Part shown: piece after piece, positions 28,689-40,101 of the stretch
How the letters are laid out: each line of letters opens with the position of its first letter
Numbering within the stretch: position 1 is the stretch's first letter
Position numbers and translations under genes: made by a program
The notes under the pieces: model-generated
Seen by the model: only the letters and a program-made list of their open reading frames with translations
Databases searched by the model: none
What the model was told of the DNA's origin: nothing
Source: Gammaproteobacteria bacterium
GTDB taxonomy: Bacteria; Pseudomonadota; Gammaproteobacteria; DSM-16500
Reading direction: 5' to 3'
Assembly: GCA_013287745.1 (NCBI GenBank)
Contig: JABDDF010000001.1
Coordinates: 1 to 64,000 of the forward strand
DNA: 64,000 nt

Positions 28689-29477
28689 TTACTTATCTTC
28701 TAATGAATCAGACGCATCAGTGCTATCAACACTGGGAATTTCCTTCGCTTCTTCTATTTCGATAAAATCTTCTTTAGCATCGCCTTCTAATACGCTAACA
28801 CGAGCATCTGCGATCACTTCGGCAACACAATTGGTATAAAAACGAATAGCGCGCGTACTGTCATCATTACCTGGAATAATATAGGAAATACCATCAGGAT
28901 CATTATTGGAGTCAACGATACCAATAACAGGAATACCTAAGCGATTGGCTTCACGCACAGCAATTTTTTCATGGCCCACATCAATCACAAATAAGGCATC
29001 TGGAATACCGCCCATGTTTTTGATACCGCCTAAACTGATGCTCATCTTGTCTTTTTCACGTTCTAAACCAAGAATTTCTTTTTTAGTAAGACGACCAAAT
29101 TTGCCTGATTCAAACATCGCTTCTAATTCTTTCAAGCGCTTGATCGATTGACGAATCGTTTTGTAGTTGGTGAGCATACCGCCTAGCCAACGACGATTGA
29201 CATAAGGCATTTTGCAGCGTTCAGCCGCTTGCTGGACTAAATCTTGAGCAGCGTACTTGGTGCCGACAAAAAGAATCTTGCCTTTTTTAGCGGCTGTGCT
29301 GCTAATAAAATTTAAGGCATCTTGAAACAAGGGCTGGGTTTTGCCCAAGTCGATAATATGAATTTTGTTGCGGGAACCATAAATGTAAGAAGACATTTTG
29401 GGGTTCCAATAACGGGTTTGGTGACCAAAATGGACACCGGCTTTTAACATATCTGGAATAGTTACTTGTAATGACAT
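28689..29477 (-). CDS. rpsB: 30S ribosomal protein S2
   Basis: [37 protein letters not shown]; start at [10 protein letters not shown]. Confidence 0.96.
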   Translation of the reverse strand: MSLQVTIPDMLKAGVHFGHQTRYWNPKMSSYIYGSRNKIHIIDLGKTQPLFQDALNFISSTAAKKGKILFVGTKYAAQDLVQQAAERCKMPYVNRRWLGGMLTNYKTIRQSIKRLKELEAMFESGKFGRLTKKEILGLEREKDKMSISLGGIKNMGGIPDALFVIDVGHEKIAVREANRLGIPVIGIVDSNNDPDGISYIIPGNDDSTRAIRFYTNCVAEVIADARVSVLEGDAKEDFIEIEEAKEIPSVDSTDASDSLEDK

Positions 29478-29686
29478 CATTATTTTCCTCAATTGGGTTT
29501 GGCCTCCGCCTGCCCTATTCGCCAACTTAATCTTGAAAAATCAAGATCAAGCACCCAGCAAACAGTTGCGACAAGCGTGTGTTTCCGCGAGAATGCGGGC
29601 TTGTATTAAGTTTAGTTGCTTAATAAAGCACGCCTTTATACCATAGAAACTCTGTTTTCAGCAATCCATTCAAATACAGGCCAAGC

Positions 29687-30463
29687 ATGACTGACATTAC
29701 GATTAAAAACAGTGAAGATATTGAAAAAATGCGCATCGTCGGGCGCTTAGCGGCTGATGTTCTCAAAATGATCAAGCCCCATGTCAAAGCGGGCATCACC
29801 ACGGATGAATTAGACCGCATCTGTCATGATTATATTGTGAACGAGCAGCAAGCGATTCCTGCGCCCTTAAATTATCATGGTTTTCCTAAATCCATTTGCA
29901 CCTCGGTCAATCATCAGGTTTGTCATGGCATTCCAAGCGATCGCAAACTCAAAGAAGGTGACATTGTGAATGTGGATGTAACCGTTTTAAAGGATGCTTA
30001 TCATGGTGACACTAGTCAAATGTTTGTGATTGGCAAACCTTCTATTCTGGCAAATCGATTAATTGCAATTACGCAAGAATGTCTCTATCTTGGCATTCAA
30101 CAAGTCAAACCGGGTGCCTATTTCGGTGATATCGGTGCTGTGATACAACAGCATGCAGAAAAAAATCGCTTTAGCGTGGTGAGAGAATATTGCGGCCATG
30201 GTATCGGCAAAATTTTCCATGAACCGCCCAATGTGCTGCATTATGGTAAACCTAATACCGGCGACATGCTGCAGGCTGGTATGATTTTCACGATTGAACC
30301 TATGATTAATGCGGGCAAACGTGAGGTCAAACTATTGCCTGATGGATGGACTGTCGTGACTAAGGACCATAGTTTATCAGCACAGTGGGAACATACTATT
30401 TTAGTCACAGAAACAGGATTTGAAATTTTAACGCTGCGCGAAGATGAAAATATTAATTTTTAA
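29687..30463 (+). CDS. map: Type I methionine aminopeptidase
   Basis: SICTSVNHQVCHGIPSDRKLKEGDIVNVDV, VREYCGHGIGKIFHEPP; divergent from rpsB. Confidence 0.96.
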   Translation: MTDITIKNSEDIEKMRIVGRLAADVLKMIKPHVKAGITTDELDRICHDYIVNEQQAIPAPLNYHGFPKSICTSVNHQVCHGIPSDRKLKEGDIVNVDVTVLKDAYHGDTSQMFVIGKPSILANRLIAITQECLYLGIQQVKPGAYFGDIGAVIQQHAEKNRFSVVREYCGHGIGKIFHEPPNVLHYGKPNTGDMLQAGMIFTIEPMINAGKREVKLLPDGWTVVTKDHSLSAQWEHTILVTETGFEILTLREDENINF

Positions 30464-30474
30464 GGAGAATTAAC

Positions 30475-31053
30475 ATGTTTGAATTACCTCCCTTGCCCTA
30501 TGCAATGGATGCCCTACAACCCTATATATCCAAAGAAACCTTAGAATATCATTACGGCAAACATCATTTAGCCTATGTCAATAATTTAAATAATTTAGTG
30601 AAAGATACTGAATTTGCTGCTATGTCATTAGAAGACATTATCATGAAGGCAAGCGGGCCTGTTTTTAATAATGCCGCACAAATCTGGAACCATACTTTTT
30701 ATTGGCATTGCATGACGCCAAAAAGTGCTGGCCAACCATCAGGCGCACTAGCAGATGCGATTAAGAAAAAATTTGGCTCCTTTGATGATTTCAAAAAAAT
30801 GTTTAGTGAATCAGGCGCAAAATTATTTGGTTCAGGTTGGACTTGGCTGGCGAAAAATGCTGAAGGCGAATTAGAAATTTTAAATGAGAGTAATGCGGGA
30901 TTACCGATGAAGGTAAATAAAAAAGCCTTACTGACTTGTGATGTGTGGGAACATGCTTATTACATTGATTATCGTAATGCGCGGCCTAAGTATATTGAGA
31001 ATTTCTGGGCTATTGTGAATTGGGATTTTGTGGCGGAGAATTTTGGGAAGTAA
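30475..31053 (+). CDS. sodB: Iron superoxide dismutase
   Basis: FELPPLPYAMDALQPYISKETLEYHYGKHHLAYVNNLN, DVWEHAYYIDYRNARPKYI. Confidence 0.95.
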   Translation: MFELPPLPYAMDALQPYISKETLEYHYGKHHLAYVNNLNNLVKDTEFAAMSLEDIIMKASGPVFNNAAQIWNHTFYWHCMTPKSAGQPSGALADAIKKKFGSFDDFKKMFSESGAKLFGSGWTWLAKNAEGELEILNESNAGLPMKVNKKALLTCDVWEHAYYIDYRNARPKYIENFWAIVNWDFVAENFGK

Positions 31054-31078
31054 ATTTTGTGGGGAGGGTGAGGGAGGT

Positions 31079-31310
31079 GCCTGTCGTTGCAAGGAGGTTC
31101 GTCGTTGTGCAGGCGTTCGTCGTTGCTGAAACGTTCGTCGTTGCGAGGAGTGCTTTTTACGACGAAGCAATCCAGGCTTCGACTTTTATATAAAAAAGCA
31201 ATATCTAATAAAAGTCGAAGCCTGGATTGCTTCGTCGTAAAAAGCACTCCTCGCAACGACGAACGCTTCAGCAACGACGAACGCCTGCACAACGACGAAC
31301 GCCTGAGTAA
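31079..31310. repeat. Long modular palindrome copy 3 (sodB/ank intergenic)
   Basis: Arms ~31097-31189 and 31208-31300 (93 bp); 18-bp direct modules within each arm. Confidence 0.95.
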
Positions 31311-31336
31311 CAACCCCACTTGATCTGTTACAAAAT

Positions 31337-32947
31337 CTATTTACCACCACCCGGCCCTCTTTTTCTCACATAACTTTTATCACTATCTTTTCTTATTGCT
31401 GCTCTTTTCTCTGCTAATATCCTTGCTTTTTCTGCTGCTATCGCCTGTTTCTTCGATATATTCTCATTAAAGAGGCTAGTAGATTTATTGACGAGGATAG
31501 CTGCTTGAACTTTTATTTTCTGCAAGCCCTTTTGTAAAACTGGGTCAGCTTCTAAGCTTCTTATTGCCGCGAGACTAATTCGAGGGTCAGAAACAAGAAG
31601 TACCGCGACTTTTGTATGGCCATTTTCAATTGCAGCACGCAGCGCCTTGCAATCACCCGCTGCGGGATCAGCTCGACCATCAGCCAAAAGAAGTTTTACA
31701 ATTTCCAAGCGACCGCTTTGAGCAGCATGTCGAAGCGCATCACTATTCAATGCGTCAGGATCGCCAATCTTATCCTCTAAAAATCTTTTTACTTTTTCTA
31801 GGCTACCATGCATGGCGGCATACATAAGCTCCATATCATCATTTGTTAGATTGAATTGTTCTGCTGGGATGCTTGGTGCCTCTTGAATATCTTCTTGCAC
31901 TGGCTGCGATTGAGGTTGCGGCCAGAATTCCATGTCTCGTCTTCCCCTATTAATATTCCATTCTTGCTGGATTTCTTCTTTTTCCTGCTCTTCTACAACT
32001 TGACTACTCTGTTCTTCTTGTTGACTTTGTATAACATCTTCCTGACCTTCTTCACTCTCTTCAAAGCCCCACTCAGGATCATTATCCACACGAACTGAAA
32101 TGGCTTCTCGAACTTTCTCCTTCATCAAAGTATTTACTAAATCTGGTTCCACCACCATGTCTCTTATTGCAGAGAGACTAATGCGAGGGTCAGCTATAAG
32201 AAGCGCTGCCACTGTTGAATTGCCTTTTTCAAGAGCAAATCGCAGCGCTTCATTATCATTAGCCGTTGGATCGACTCGACCGTCATCCAAAAAAAGCTTT
32301 ACAAGCTTCACATGACTACGTTGAACAGCCCATCGAAACGCAATACTAATCGTTGTGTCAGTATAGCCTATCTTTTCCTCTAACAATTTCTTTACATCAC
32401 GTTCCCTGCCATCCATAGCAGCAAATATAAGATCGGGATTATCTTCTGTTAGCTTGGGTTGCTCTGTTGGGGTGCTTGGCGCACTTTGAACATCTTCTTG
32501 TGCTTGTTCTTGTGCTTGCTGCAATTGTGGCTGCCACGAAGAGTAAGTAGAGTAATTCATGCCTTGCTCTGCTACAACTTGATTACTCTGCTCTGCTTGT
32601 TGGTTTTGCATCAAATCTTCCGGCGTTTCTTTACTCCCTTCAGAGCCCCACTCTGGATCATTTTTCACGCGCACCGCAATAGCTTCTCGAACAGCCCCAT
32701 CTTTAAAACCTTCTTGCAAATCTGGCTCACTCATCATGTCTTTTATTGCAAGGGGACTAATTCGAGGGTCAGCTATAAGGAGTGCTGCTTCTTCTGTCCT
32801 GCCTTTTTCAAAGGCAAATCGCAGCAGTTTGTTATTGCTAGCCATTAGATCAAGGTTGCCCTCTCTTAAAAGACGCTGTACCTCTTCTATATCACCCGTC
32901 CAAATAGCAAGCTCAAGCTTTTCATTATCTGTCTCAGTATGAAACAT
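31337..32947 (-). CDS. Ankyrin-repeat-like protein with internal triplication
   Basis: DALRHAAQSGRLEIVKLLLADGRADP, ALRFALEKGNSTVAALLIADPRISLSAI, repeated three times with Q/E-rich linkers. Confidence 0.8.
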   Translation of the reverse strand: MFHTETDNEKLELAIWTGDIEEVQRLLREGNLDLMASNNKLLRFAFEKGRTEEAALLIADPRISPLAIKDMMSEPDLQEGFKDGAVREAIAVRVKNDPEWGSEGSKETPEDLMQNQQAEQSNQVVAEQGMNYSTYSSWQPQLQQAQEQAQEDVQSAPSTPTEQPKLTEDNPDLIFAAMDGRERDVKKLLEEKIGYTDTTISIAFRWAVQRSHVKLVKLFLDDGRVDPTANDNEALRFALEKGNSTVAALLIADPRISLSAIRDMVVEPDLVNTLMKEKVREAISVRVDNDPEWGFEESEEGQEDVIQSQQEEQSSQVVEEQEKEEIQQEWNINRGRRDMEFWPQPQSQPVQEDIQEAPSIPAEQFNLTNDDMELMYAAMHGSLEKVKRFLEDKIGDPDALNSDALRHAAQSGRLEIVKLLLADGRADPAAGDCKALRAAIENGHTKVAVLLVSDPRISLAAIRSLEADPVLQKGLQKIKVQAAILVNKSTSLFNENISKKQAIAAEKARILAEKRAAIRKDSDKSYVRKRGPGGGK

Positions 32948-33058
32948 GATCTTCACTCCTCTATTATTTTTTTAAGCAGATCTATTTTTAAATTATAGCT
33001 TAAAAAAATAAGCTCGCATCAAGAAAAAAATTCTCTCGATTAAACATAAACTTGTCTT

Positions 33059-34111
33059 TTACTTCCCCCCAAACAAGAGCCTTAAATACTCGGCAAAATG
33101 CTCTAATTCAACCACCTTTTCCACCGCGCCCAAGGCTTGCGCCACACCCGGCATACCAAAAACGACAGCGCTATTTTTATCTTGAATGAGTGTTAAACCC
33201 TTCATTTGTTTAAGTGTTAACAATCCTTGGGCGCCATCACTGCCCATTCCCGTTAATAAAATACCGACTGCCTTTTCACCCGCCATTTTAGCTGTAGATT
33301 CTAATAAAGCTGTCGCAGAAGGACGAAAACCAGAAATAGGATCTGCCTGATGCAAATGCGCTGCTAATTTTCCATTGATACGTCTTAGCGCTAAATGATG
33401 TTGATCAGGCGCAAAATAGACAGTGCCCGCATTGAGTATTTCAAAATCTTCTGCGCATTTAACATGAAGCGCGATATGTGTATCCAGCCATTGCGCGAAA
33501 CCAGAAATAAATCCTGGCGCCATATGCTGCACAATCACAATAGGAACAGGAAAAGAAGCCGGTAAATCAATTAATATTTTTTTTAATGCCTGAGGACCAC
33601 CGACAGAAGTGCCGATCGCAACAATTTCAAATTGACCTTGAATAAGTTTGGGCGCAACACTTGGCTTGCTATTATTTTGCTTAGCAGGCAGTCGTCGTCT
33701 AACCACTTTAATTCCTGCCATGTTACGAATAGTTTGCACGATGACATGATTTGATTCATAAGATTCAGCTGAATTGAGATTCTGTGGTTTTGCTAACACG
33801 CTCAATGCACCTGATTCTAAAGCATGAAAGCTAATATTCAACTCCGTGTCATTTATTTTTGAACTAATCACTACAATAGGTGTCGGACATTGCGCCATGA
33901 TAATTTTAATTGCTTCCAAGCCATCCATGAATGGCATATGAATATCCATGGTAATAATATCGGGTTTAAGTTGATTTGCCATTTCGATTGCTTCTCTACC
34001 ATTGCGCGCGCAACCCACAATATGCATATCAGCTTCTGATTGAAATAGACATTTCAATATGGCTGTTTCTGTTGGCGAATCATCCACAATTAAAATGTTG
34101 ATCATCGTCAT
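33059..34111 (-). CDS. cheB: Chemotaxis-type methylesterase (WspF/CheB-like)
   Basis: N-terminal REC domain; methylesterase motifs GTSVGGPQALKKIL, VQHMAPGF, LLTGMGSDGAQG. Confidence 0.93.
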   Translation of the reverse strand: MTMINILIVDDSPTETAILKCLFQSEADMHIVGCARNGREAIEMANQLKPDIITMDIHMPFMDGLEAIKIIMAQCPTPIVVISSKINDTELNISFHALESGALSVLAKPQNLNSAESYESNHVIVQTIRNMAGIKVVRRRLPAKQNNSKPSVAPKLIQGQFEIVAIGTSVGGPQALKKILIDLPASFPVPIVIVQHMAPGFISGFAQWLDTHIALHVKCAEDFEILNAGTVYFAPDQHHLALRRINGKLAAHLHQADPISGFRPSATALLESTAKMAGEKAVGILLTGMGSDGAQGLLTLKQMKGLTLIQDKNSAVVFGMPGVAQALGAVEKVVELEHFAEYLRLLFGGK

Positions 34112-36330
34112 TACACCAGTTGTGTCACAATGTTAAGTAACTCACCCGATTCAAATTCAGTTTTTACAATATAGGCATCAGCACCCACTTCAATACCTCG
34201 TGCTTTTTCAGCATCACTGCCCAATGAAGTTACAATGATCACAGGCAAATCATGTAGTTTTTCATTTTTCTTTACTTTATCAGTCAGCGTAAAACCATCC
34301 ATGATGGGCATCGAAATATCGGTAATAAGCAATGAATATTTGTGTTGCTGCAGAAGTTCCCAAGCTTCTTTTCCATTAACAGCCACCGATACTTTATAAT
34401 CCTTGCCTTCAAGAATATTTTTTTCGAGTGTACGCGTTGTAATAGAATCATCTACTACTAAAATATGCGGCACCACACGCACGGTTTTACCTTCATCTTG
34501 ATAAGTTCGATGTTTAATGACTTCAGTATGAAGCGCGCGATTAATCAATTCATTAGTATCAATGACCATGGCAACTTGATTACGCTCTAATAAACTGCCG
34601 CCCATTAAGCAGGGAACTGAAGACAAAGGTGCGCGCAAAGGTTTTATCACCATTTCGCGTTCACCCATAATTTCATCAACTAAAAATGCAACTGAAAACC
34701 AACTATTTTTAGCGATAACAATAGGCAAAACTTCATGAGACAGGGATTTTGCTTGATTAATATTTAAAATATTTGCCAACACACGAAAGGGTATAGGATT
34801 GCCATCCAGCAAAACAGCTTGATTGCCTTCTACTTCAATAATATCGGCTGGATTTAGCATGAGGACACGTTGAATAGAATGGGTAGTCAGAATAAAACAT
34901 TGAGATTCAGCTTTGACTAACATACCGCGCTCACTCGACAAGGTAAGCGGCACACGAAGATTAAAAGCTGTACCATGGCCCATTTTTGTCACGACATTGA
35001 CACTGCCTTTTATTTTATTCAAATTTGTTTTGACCACGTCTAAACCAACACCGCGGCCAGACACATCCGTAATAATTTCCTTAGTCGAAAATCCTGGAAG
35101 AAAAATAAAATCCAGCACTTGTCCTTCATTCATACTGGCAATATTGGCTGCCGCGGCAGGATGTTTGCTTTTAGCAAGGGAAGCAATTTGATTAAGGTCA
35201 ATGCCAGCACCATCATCACTCACGGTAATCACAATTTCATTAGCATCTTCTTTCACATCGATAGCAATATGTCCAACTGGCGATTTACCAAGACTTAGAC
35301 GCGTGCTTTCAGTTTCAATACCATGATCCATGGCATTTCTAATAATATGCATCAAGGGATCTTTTAAACTCTCTAAAATAAGCTTATCCATTTTCACTTC
35401 ATCACCATGAATTGTGATTTCCACATTTTTATTTAAACTTCGAGAGAGATCCCGCACATAGCGCGGCAAGATATGCAAGAGGCTTGCCGCTGGCACCAAA
35501 CGCAGCAAACGCACTTCTTCTTGCAGTGAATTAGTCAAAATACTTAACTCATTTAAACGAGAGCGCATATTTTTTTCTAGATGGCTCGATGAGTAGTGAA
35601 GATCGCCAAAAAAATCCTGGCTGAGATGCTGCAGCTTATCAATATATTCTTGATAATCTTTTTCAACATGCGCTTTGAGGACATTCATGTCTTTCTTGGA
35701 TTTCAATGCGTAATTTTTTATTTTTGTATTTAACTCATTTAATGAAATAACATAATCTTCGATAGAAATTTTATTGACTTGAATTTCTTCCATCAGGGAA
35801 AATACTTTATCAATTTTATCTAAAGCGACACGGATGGATTCATAATTTTCCCCTCCCTCTTCTATCTCCATTTTCTGTTCTATCATTTCTTGCTTTGCTG
35901 CAGGCTTATTTTGTATATCATACATTGTGTCTAATATTGCCTTTTGATCCAAAGCAGCGAGTAATCCCTGCAAATCAAATGACAGATCTTTATGCTCGAT
36001 AAAAGCTTGCGTCGCCAAGCGCATTTTATCAACTGCATCCAAACATAAATCAATTAAAGGAGAAGTCACTACTAATGATTTTTTTTGAATAAGAGAAAAT
36101 AGGGTTTCAATACGGTGGGCAATATCGCCAACTTCCTGCGCTCCTATTCCTCTAGCAGCACCCTTAATGTTATGTGCTGCACGAAATATTGTGGTGATAA
36201 CTTCATTATTAGTTTGTTGAGGTTGCTTTTCCAATAATAATAAACCATCTATCATGACTTGAGCTTGCTCACCCAATTCAGCTTGAAAAATTACAGCCAA
36301 TTGTTTCAATACTTCTGGATCAAGCTCCAT
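34111..36330 (-). CDS. cheA: Hybrid CheA-type histidine kinase with C-terminal receiver (WspE-like)
   Basis: HPt AAHNIKGAARGIG, HATPase DPLMHIIRNAMDHGIE, GRGVGLDVVKTNL, CheW domain, terminal REC ILVVDDSITTRTLEKNIL. Confidence 0.94.
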   Translation of the reverse strand: MELDPEVLKQLAVIFQAELGEQAQVMIDGLLLLEKQPQQTNNEVITTIFRAAHNIKGAARGIGAQEVGDIAHRIETLFSLIQKKSLVVTSPLIDLCLDAVDKMRLATQAFIEHKDLSFDLQGLLAALDQKAILDTMYDIQNKPAAKQEMIEQKMEIEEGGENYESIRVALDKIDKVFSLMEEIQVNKISIEDYVISLNELNTKIKNYALKSKKDMNVLKAHVEKDYQEYIDKLQHLSQDFFGDLHYSSSHLEKNMRSRLNELSILTNSLQEEVRLLRLVPAASLLHILPRYVRDLSRSLNKNVEITIHGDEVKMDKLILESLKDPLMHIIRNAMDHGIETESTRLSLGKSPVGHIAIDVKEDANEIVITVSDDGAGIDLNQIASLAKSKHPAAAANIASMNEGQVLDFIFLPGFSTKEIITDVSGRGVGLDVVKTNLNKIKGSVNVVTKMGHGTAFNLRVPLTLSSERGMLVKAESQCFILTTHSIQRVLMLNPADIIEVEGNQAVLLDGNPIPFRVLANILNINQAKSLSHEVLPIVIAKNSWFSVAFLVDEIMGEREMVIKPLRAPLSSVPCLMGGSLLERNQVAMVIDTNELINRALHTEVIKHRTYQDEGKTVRVVPHILVVDDSITTRTLEKNILEGKDYKVSVAVNGKEAWELLQQHKYSLLITDISMPIMDGFTLTDKVKKNEKLHDLPVIIVTSLGSDAEKARGIEVGADAYIVKTEFESGELLNIVTQLV

Positions 36331-36340
36331 GCTTCACCTT

Positions 36341-38029
36341 TTAAATTTTGTAAGTATCTACACTTTGTTGTAGACTTTTCGCAACTTCAGATAAATTTTT
36401 CATAGCTTCAGTTGTTTGTTGCACACTATCAACAAAGGCTGAAGTCACTTGATTGATTTCATTCATCCCCGCCGTAATTTGCTCTATGCCAGCACTTTCT
36501 TGGCCTACCGCTGCTTCTATTTGCTTACTGGCCATCGTTGCCTCATGTATGACTTCATTGAGTCCTCGAATGACTTCACCGGTTTGTTCAACCAAAACTG
36601 TGCCATGATCGACACCTTTTGTGCCTTCTTCTGTCGCCATGACCGCTTTTTCTGTCGCATGCTTGATATCTTCGAGAATACGCTGCACTTCGTCGGTAGA
36701 TTGTTCTGACTGTTCCGCTAAATTTTTTACTTCAGCAGCAACAACAGCAAAACCCTTACCTGATTCACCTGCTTTTGCTGCTTCAATCGAGGCATTTAAG
36801 GCTAGCATTTTCGATTGCTGAGCAAGATTATTGACAACAGCAGTAATTTCTCCCACTTGTTGAGTCTGCGAACTTAAATCTAAAATAGTTTGCGCAATCA
36901 CATCGACTTTATCACGAACCACTTTCATACCTTGTACACTTTGCTCAACAGATTCCAGTCCTAGTTTTCCTTTTTCACGTGTACGCTCAGCAATCTCACC
37001 TAAATTTCGTGCCTTCTCTATCGTTTGAATTGTACTTTTTTCAATTTCACTCACTGATGAAGTAATTTCATTAATAGAAGAAGCTTGTTCAGAAGCACCT
37101 GATGATTGTGCATCAACTGAATGACGTACTTCTTCAAGTGTTGTCACCATGCCATGACAGGCTTGGGTAATTTGTTTTGCCATTGCAGCAAGACTCACTG
37201 TCATTGCATTGAGATCATTACCTAATTGCCCCAATTCATCTTCACTTTCAACTGCGATCATTTGACGCAGATCACCTGAGGCAATACGGCCGCTATGCTC
37301 TCTGAAGGAATTAATATGACGAATAATAATGCGTGCCGTGTACAAGGCAATCATGAGCGATAATAGTATGCCTATGCTAGCTAATATATACTGCGCAATT
37401 TGCAATCTATTCAAGTGTGTGGTTATTTCCTGCGTACCTTGTTTAAGGTGTGCCAATTTACCCTCGATAATAGTCATGCGCGGATCATCAGAAGAAACGA
37501 CAAGATTTGCAATCACAGTATCAAATAAGGATCTTTCTTGCTGGGTATAGATGGTCATGGCTGCGTTTTTATCCGTTGCATTCATTATTTTTTGCTGTGC
37601 CGCTTGCAACTGCTGAATTTGCGCTTTCAGTCCCTGCCATTCTTGCAAATGCGCTTGATCTGACCACATGGGCGCAAGTCCATCGATCGTATTCACATCT
37701 GCCATGATACCTTGCCATATATGATCAAGTTGATCCTTATGCGAACTATCATTCATGAGCAAGCCATTCGTCAATATATGTTGCACGTTATAAACATAGG
37801 TACTCAATTCCAACAAGGCATCATAGGTCGGTAAATCGACTTGAATGACTTGATTCGTGTATTGTTTCACAATGGCTATTCGCGAAAAAGTGATAGCAAT
37901 GGCAACTAAAAAAATTAACACAATGGTGGAAAAACCCAGCAATAAATAGCCGCGCAAACCTAATACTGAGCGGCGCTTTTGTGGTGATAAACTATATTTA
38001 GGTGCTAATATTTCAGATGCAGTACCCAT
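36341..38029 (-). CDS. Methyl-accepting chemotaxis protein (WspA-like)
   Basis: Two TMs, HAMP, hairpin [38 protein letters not shown]. Confidence 0.93.
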   Translation of the reverse strand: MGTASEILAPKYSLSPQKRRSVLGLRGYLLLGFSTIVLIFLVAIAITFSRIAIVKQYTNQVIQVDLPTYDALLELSTYVYNVQHILTNGLLMNDSSHKDQLDHIWQGIMADVNTIDGLAPMWSDQAHLQEWQGLKAQIQQLQAAQQKIMNATDKNAAMTIYTQQERSLFDTVIANLVVSSDDPRMTIIEGKLAHLKQGTQEITTHLNRLQIAQYILASIGILLSLMIALYTARIIIRHINSFREHSGRIASGDLRQMIAVESEDELGQLGNDLNAMTVSLAAMAKQITQACHGMVTTLEEVRHSVDAQSSGASEQASSINEITSSVSEIEKSTIQTIEKARNLGEIAERTREKGKLGLESVEQSVQGMKVVRDKVDVIAQTILDLSSQTQQVGEITAVVNNLAQQSKMLALNASIEAAKAGESGKGFAVVAAEVKNLAEQSEQSTDEVQRILEDIKHATEKAVMATEEGTKGVDHGTVLVEQTGEVIRGLNEVIHEATMASKQIEAAVGQESAGIEQITAGMNEINQVTSAFVDSVQQTTEAMKNLSEVAKSLQQSVDTYKI

Positions 38030-38031
38030 GA

Positions 38032-38613
38032 TTATTCCTCCTTTGATGACAAACGCGCTTTAGCGTCAACAAGAATATTTTTGATATTAATGATGCCAAC
38101 TTTTCCTTGGTGCAAACCATAAAGATAATCGGGTTTAATGTTTGTGCCGCTTGACCATGGCGCAAGCAAAGAAGCTTGATCATAAGTTGCCTGTCCATCA
38201 ATTGAATCGACTAATAAGCCTGCTGTCATCCCCGCCGCAGCAACGATAATAATAAAAGTATTTTGTCTCTCTTGATGATGTTCCAATTGAAAATAGCGTT
38301 TCAAATCTAAAATGCTAAGCAAATGTCCCCGCCAATTGATCACACCCGCAACAAAATCCAAGGTATTTGGTACTGCCGTGATAGGACAGTCCACTTTAAC
38401 TTCTTTTGCAAAATGATAGGGAATACCATATTGCTCATTTTTACTGACTCGTATACAGATATAATCAATTAGCGATTGCGATTTCGCTGAGTCACTTTCA
38501 TCACCTCGTGCCAATTGATGACTGCGATCACGCAGTATTTTTTCAGCTAATTCACCTGTTGGCATTAAATCAGCTGCGGATAATGTGTGCTTATTTTTAT
38601 TCATATTTACCAT
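38032..38613 (-). CDS. cheW: CheW-like coupling protein
   Basis: [31 protein letters not shown]. Confidence 0.88.
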   Translation of the reverse strand: MVNMNKNKHTLSAADLMPTGELAEKILRDRSHQLARGDESDSAKSQSLIDYICIRVSKNEQYGIPYHFAKEVKVDCPITAVPNTLDFVAGVINWRGHLLSILDLKRYFQLEHHQERQNTFIIIVAAAGMTAGLLVDSIDGQATYDQASLLAPWSSGTNIKPDYLYGLHQGKVGIINIKNILVDAKARLSSKEE

Positions 38614-40088
38614 ATCAATTGCTTCCCAGAATAAAGTTCGATTTCATGTTTGAGTATGTCGTTCAAACGGCTATAAGTCATACCATTCGCTGCTGGCACC
38701 GTTTTATTTGGCTCTTCAGCGCAAGAAATAAATAAGGCGTTACGCAATGATTTGATCCCCGCTTCATTTTTCTTATTCCTCAACAATAATAAACCCAACT
38801 GAAAATGAGCAACGACAAATTTAGGATCAAGAAATAATGTCTTTCTTAATGCTTGCTCTGCTTCTTTCATTTTGTTTAATTCAGATAAGACTAGAGCATA
38901 AGTTAAGTAGGTAAATTTATTAGTCGGATCCAAGGCCAGACTCTTTTCACAACTCTCTATTGCATCCGATAATTTTCCTAAATTCGCAAGTGCTGTTGCT
39001 TTTGCAGATAGCGAAAATGCACTTTGCATCCTGCTGACATCTTGCGTATCAATTAAATTGATCACTTCAATCCAATTAAATTGATTTAATAATTTAAGCA
39101 CTTGATCTTGAAATGACTCTATAGGTGATGACTTCACTGGCGCTGATTTCATCGTTGTTGTCGTTTTTGTTGGAATAGTTTCTATCGGAATAGATAGATG
39201 AGGCGATATTTTTTGGTCCTTAAATATAGTCAATGGCTCTTTCTTTAAAATAAAACCTTGATGATAGGAAAATCGTGGGTTCATATTAATCGCATTGAAA
39301 GGATCTGAGGCGCCCAATAAGAGATAAGCGCCATCAATTAGACTGGCATTAAATTTATTCATAATATCAGCAATACTATTGCTATTAAAATAGATCAATA
39401 CATTGCGACAGAGAATGAAATCTTGCGCATTTGTGCCATTATAAAATGAAGGATAGCAATTTTCATTTAAGTTGAGATAGATAAATCTAGCCTTGCTTTT
39501 AATTTCATTAGAGAGTAAGTAATCATTATTTTTTACAGTAAAATAGCGATCTTTGTAATAATTCGGAATACAGCGCATCGACCATTCCGTATAAATACCA
39601 TTCATCGCCTTCTGCAAAACCCTGGTGTTAATATCTGTTCCCAATAAATTGAGAGACCAGGCATCAATGTCAGGTAAAAGATCATAAAGCAGCATTAGCA
39701 TCGTATAAATTTCTTCTCCAGAAGAACAGCCTGCACTCCAAATGCGTAGGAACAAATTATTTTCATTGCGTTTTTTCTGTATTAGATTTGGCAAGATGAT
39801 TTCTTTGATTATTTTAATTTGATTTAAGTCGCGAAAAAAATAGGTTTCACCTATTGTGATACCTAATATGAGATGCTCAAGATAAGGAGAAGTTTCTTCA
39901 CAAGCTGTGATTTTTTGCAGATATTCATAGGGCGTGCAATTGAATTTTTCACAGGCAGTCACTACTGCTTTATACATTTCGCGTATTTGATGATGCAATA
40001 CGATACCCAAACGCCGGCGTATGACATCTACATAGGCTTGCTCATAGGCTGCAATTTCTATAAACAAAGTTTTCTTTTCTGGACGCAT
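38607..40088 (-). CDS. cheR: CheR-type methyltransferase with C-terminal TPRs (WspC-like)
   Basis: RIWSAGCSSGEEIYTMLMLL, DFILCRNVLIYFN, then TPR units. Start likely MRPEKKTLF rather than 40121. Confidence 0.9.
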   Translation of the reverse strand: MRPEKKTLFIEIAAYEQAYVDVIRRRLGIVLHHQIREMYKAVVTACEKFNCTPYEYLQKITACEETSPYLEHLILGITIGETYFFRDLNQIKIIKEIILPNLIQKKRNENNLFLRIWSAGCSSGEEIYTMLMLLYDLLPDIDAWSLNLLGTDINTRVLQKAMNGIYTEWSMRCIPNYYKDRYFTVKNNDYLLSNEIKSKARFIYLNLNENCYPSFYNGTNAQDFILCRNVLIYFNSNSIADIMNKFNASLIDGAYLLLGASDPFNAINMNPRFSYHQGFILKKEPLTIFKDQKISPHLSIPIETIPTKTTTTMKSAPVKSSPIESFQDQVLKLLNQFNWIEVINLIDTQDVSRMQSAFSLSAKATALANLGKLSDAIESCEKSLALDPTNKFTYLTYALVLSELNKMKEAEQALRKTLFLDPKFVVAHFQLGLLLLRNKKNEAGIKSLRNALFISCAEEPNKTVPAANGMTYSRLNDILKHEIELYSGKQLIW

Positions 40089-40101
40089 GATTGCTTCCAT
40101 A

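Noticed and set aside
31079-31310. 18-bp modules considered as a CRISPR-like array
   Set aside because: Units too short, symmetric about a centre, 'spacers' only 6 nt and mirrored; no cas genes.
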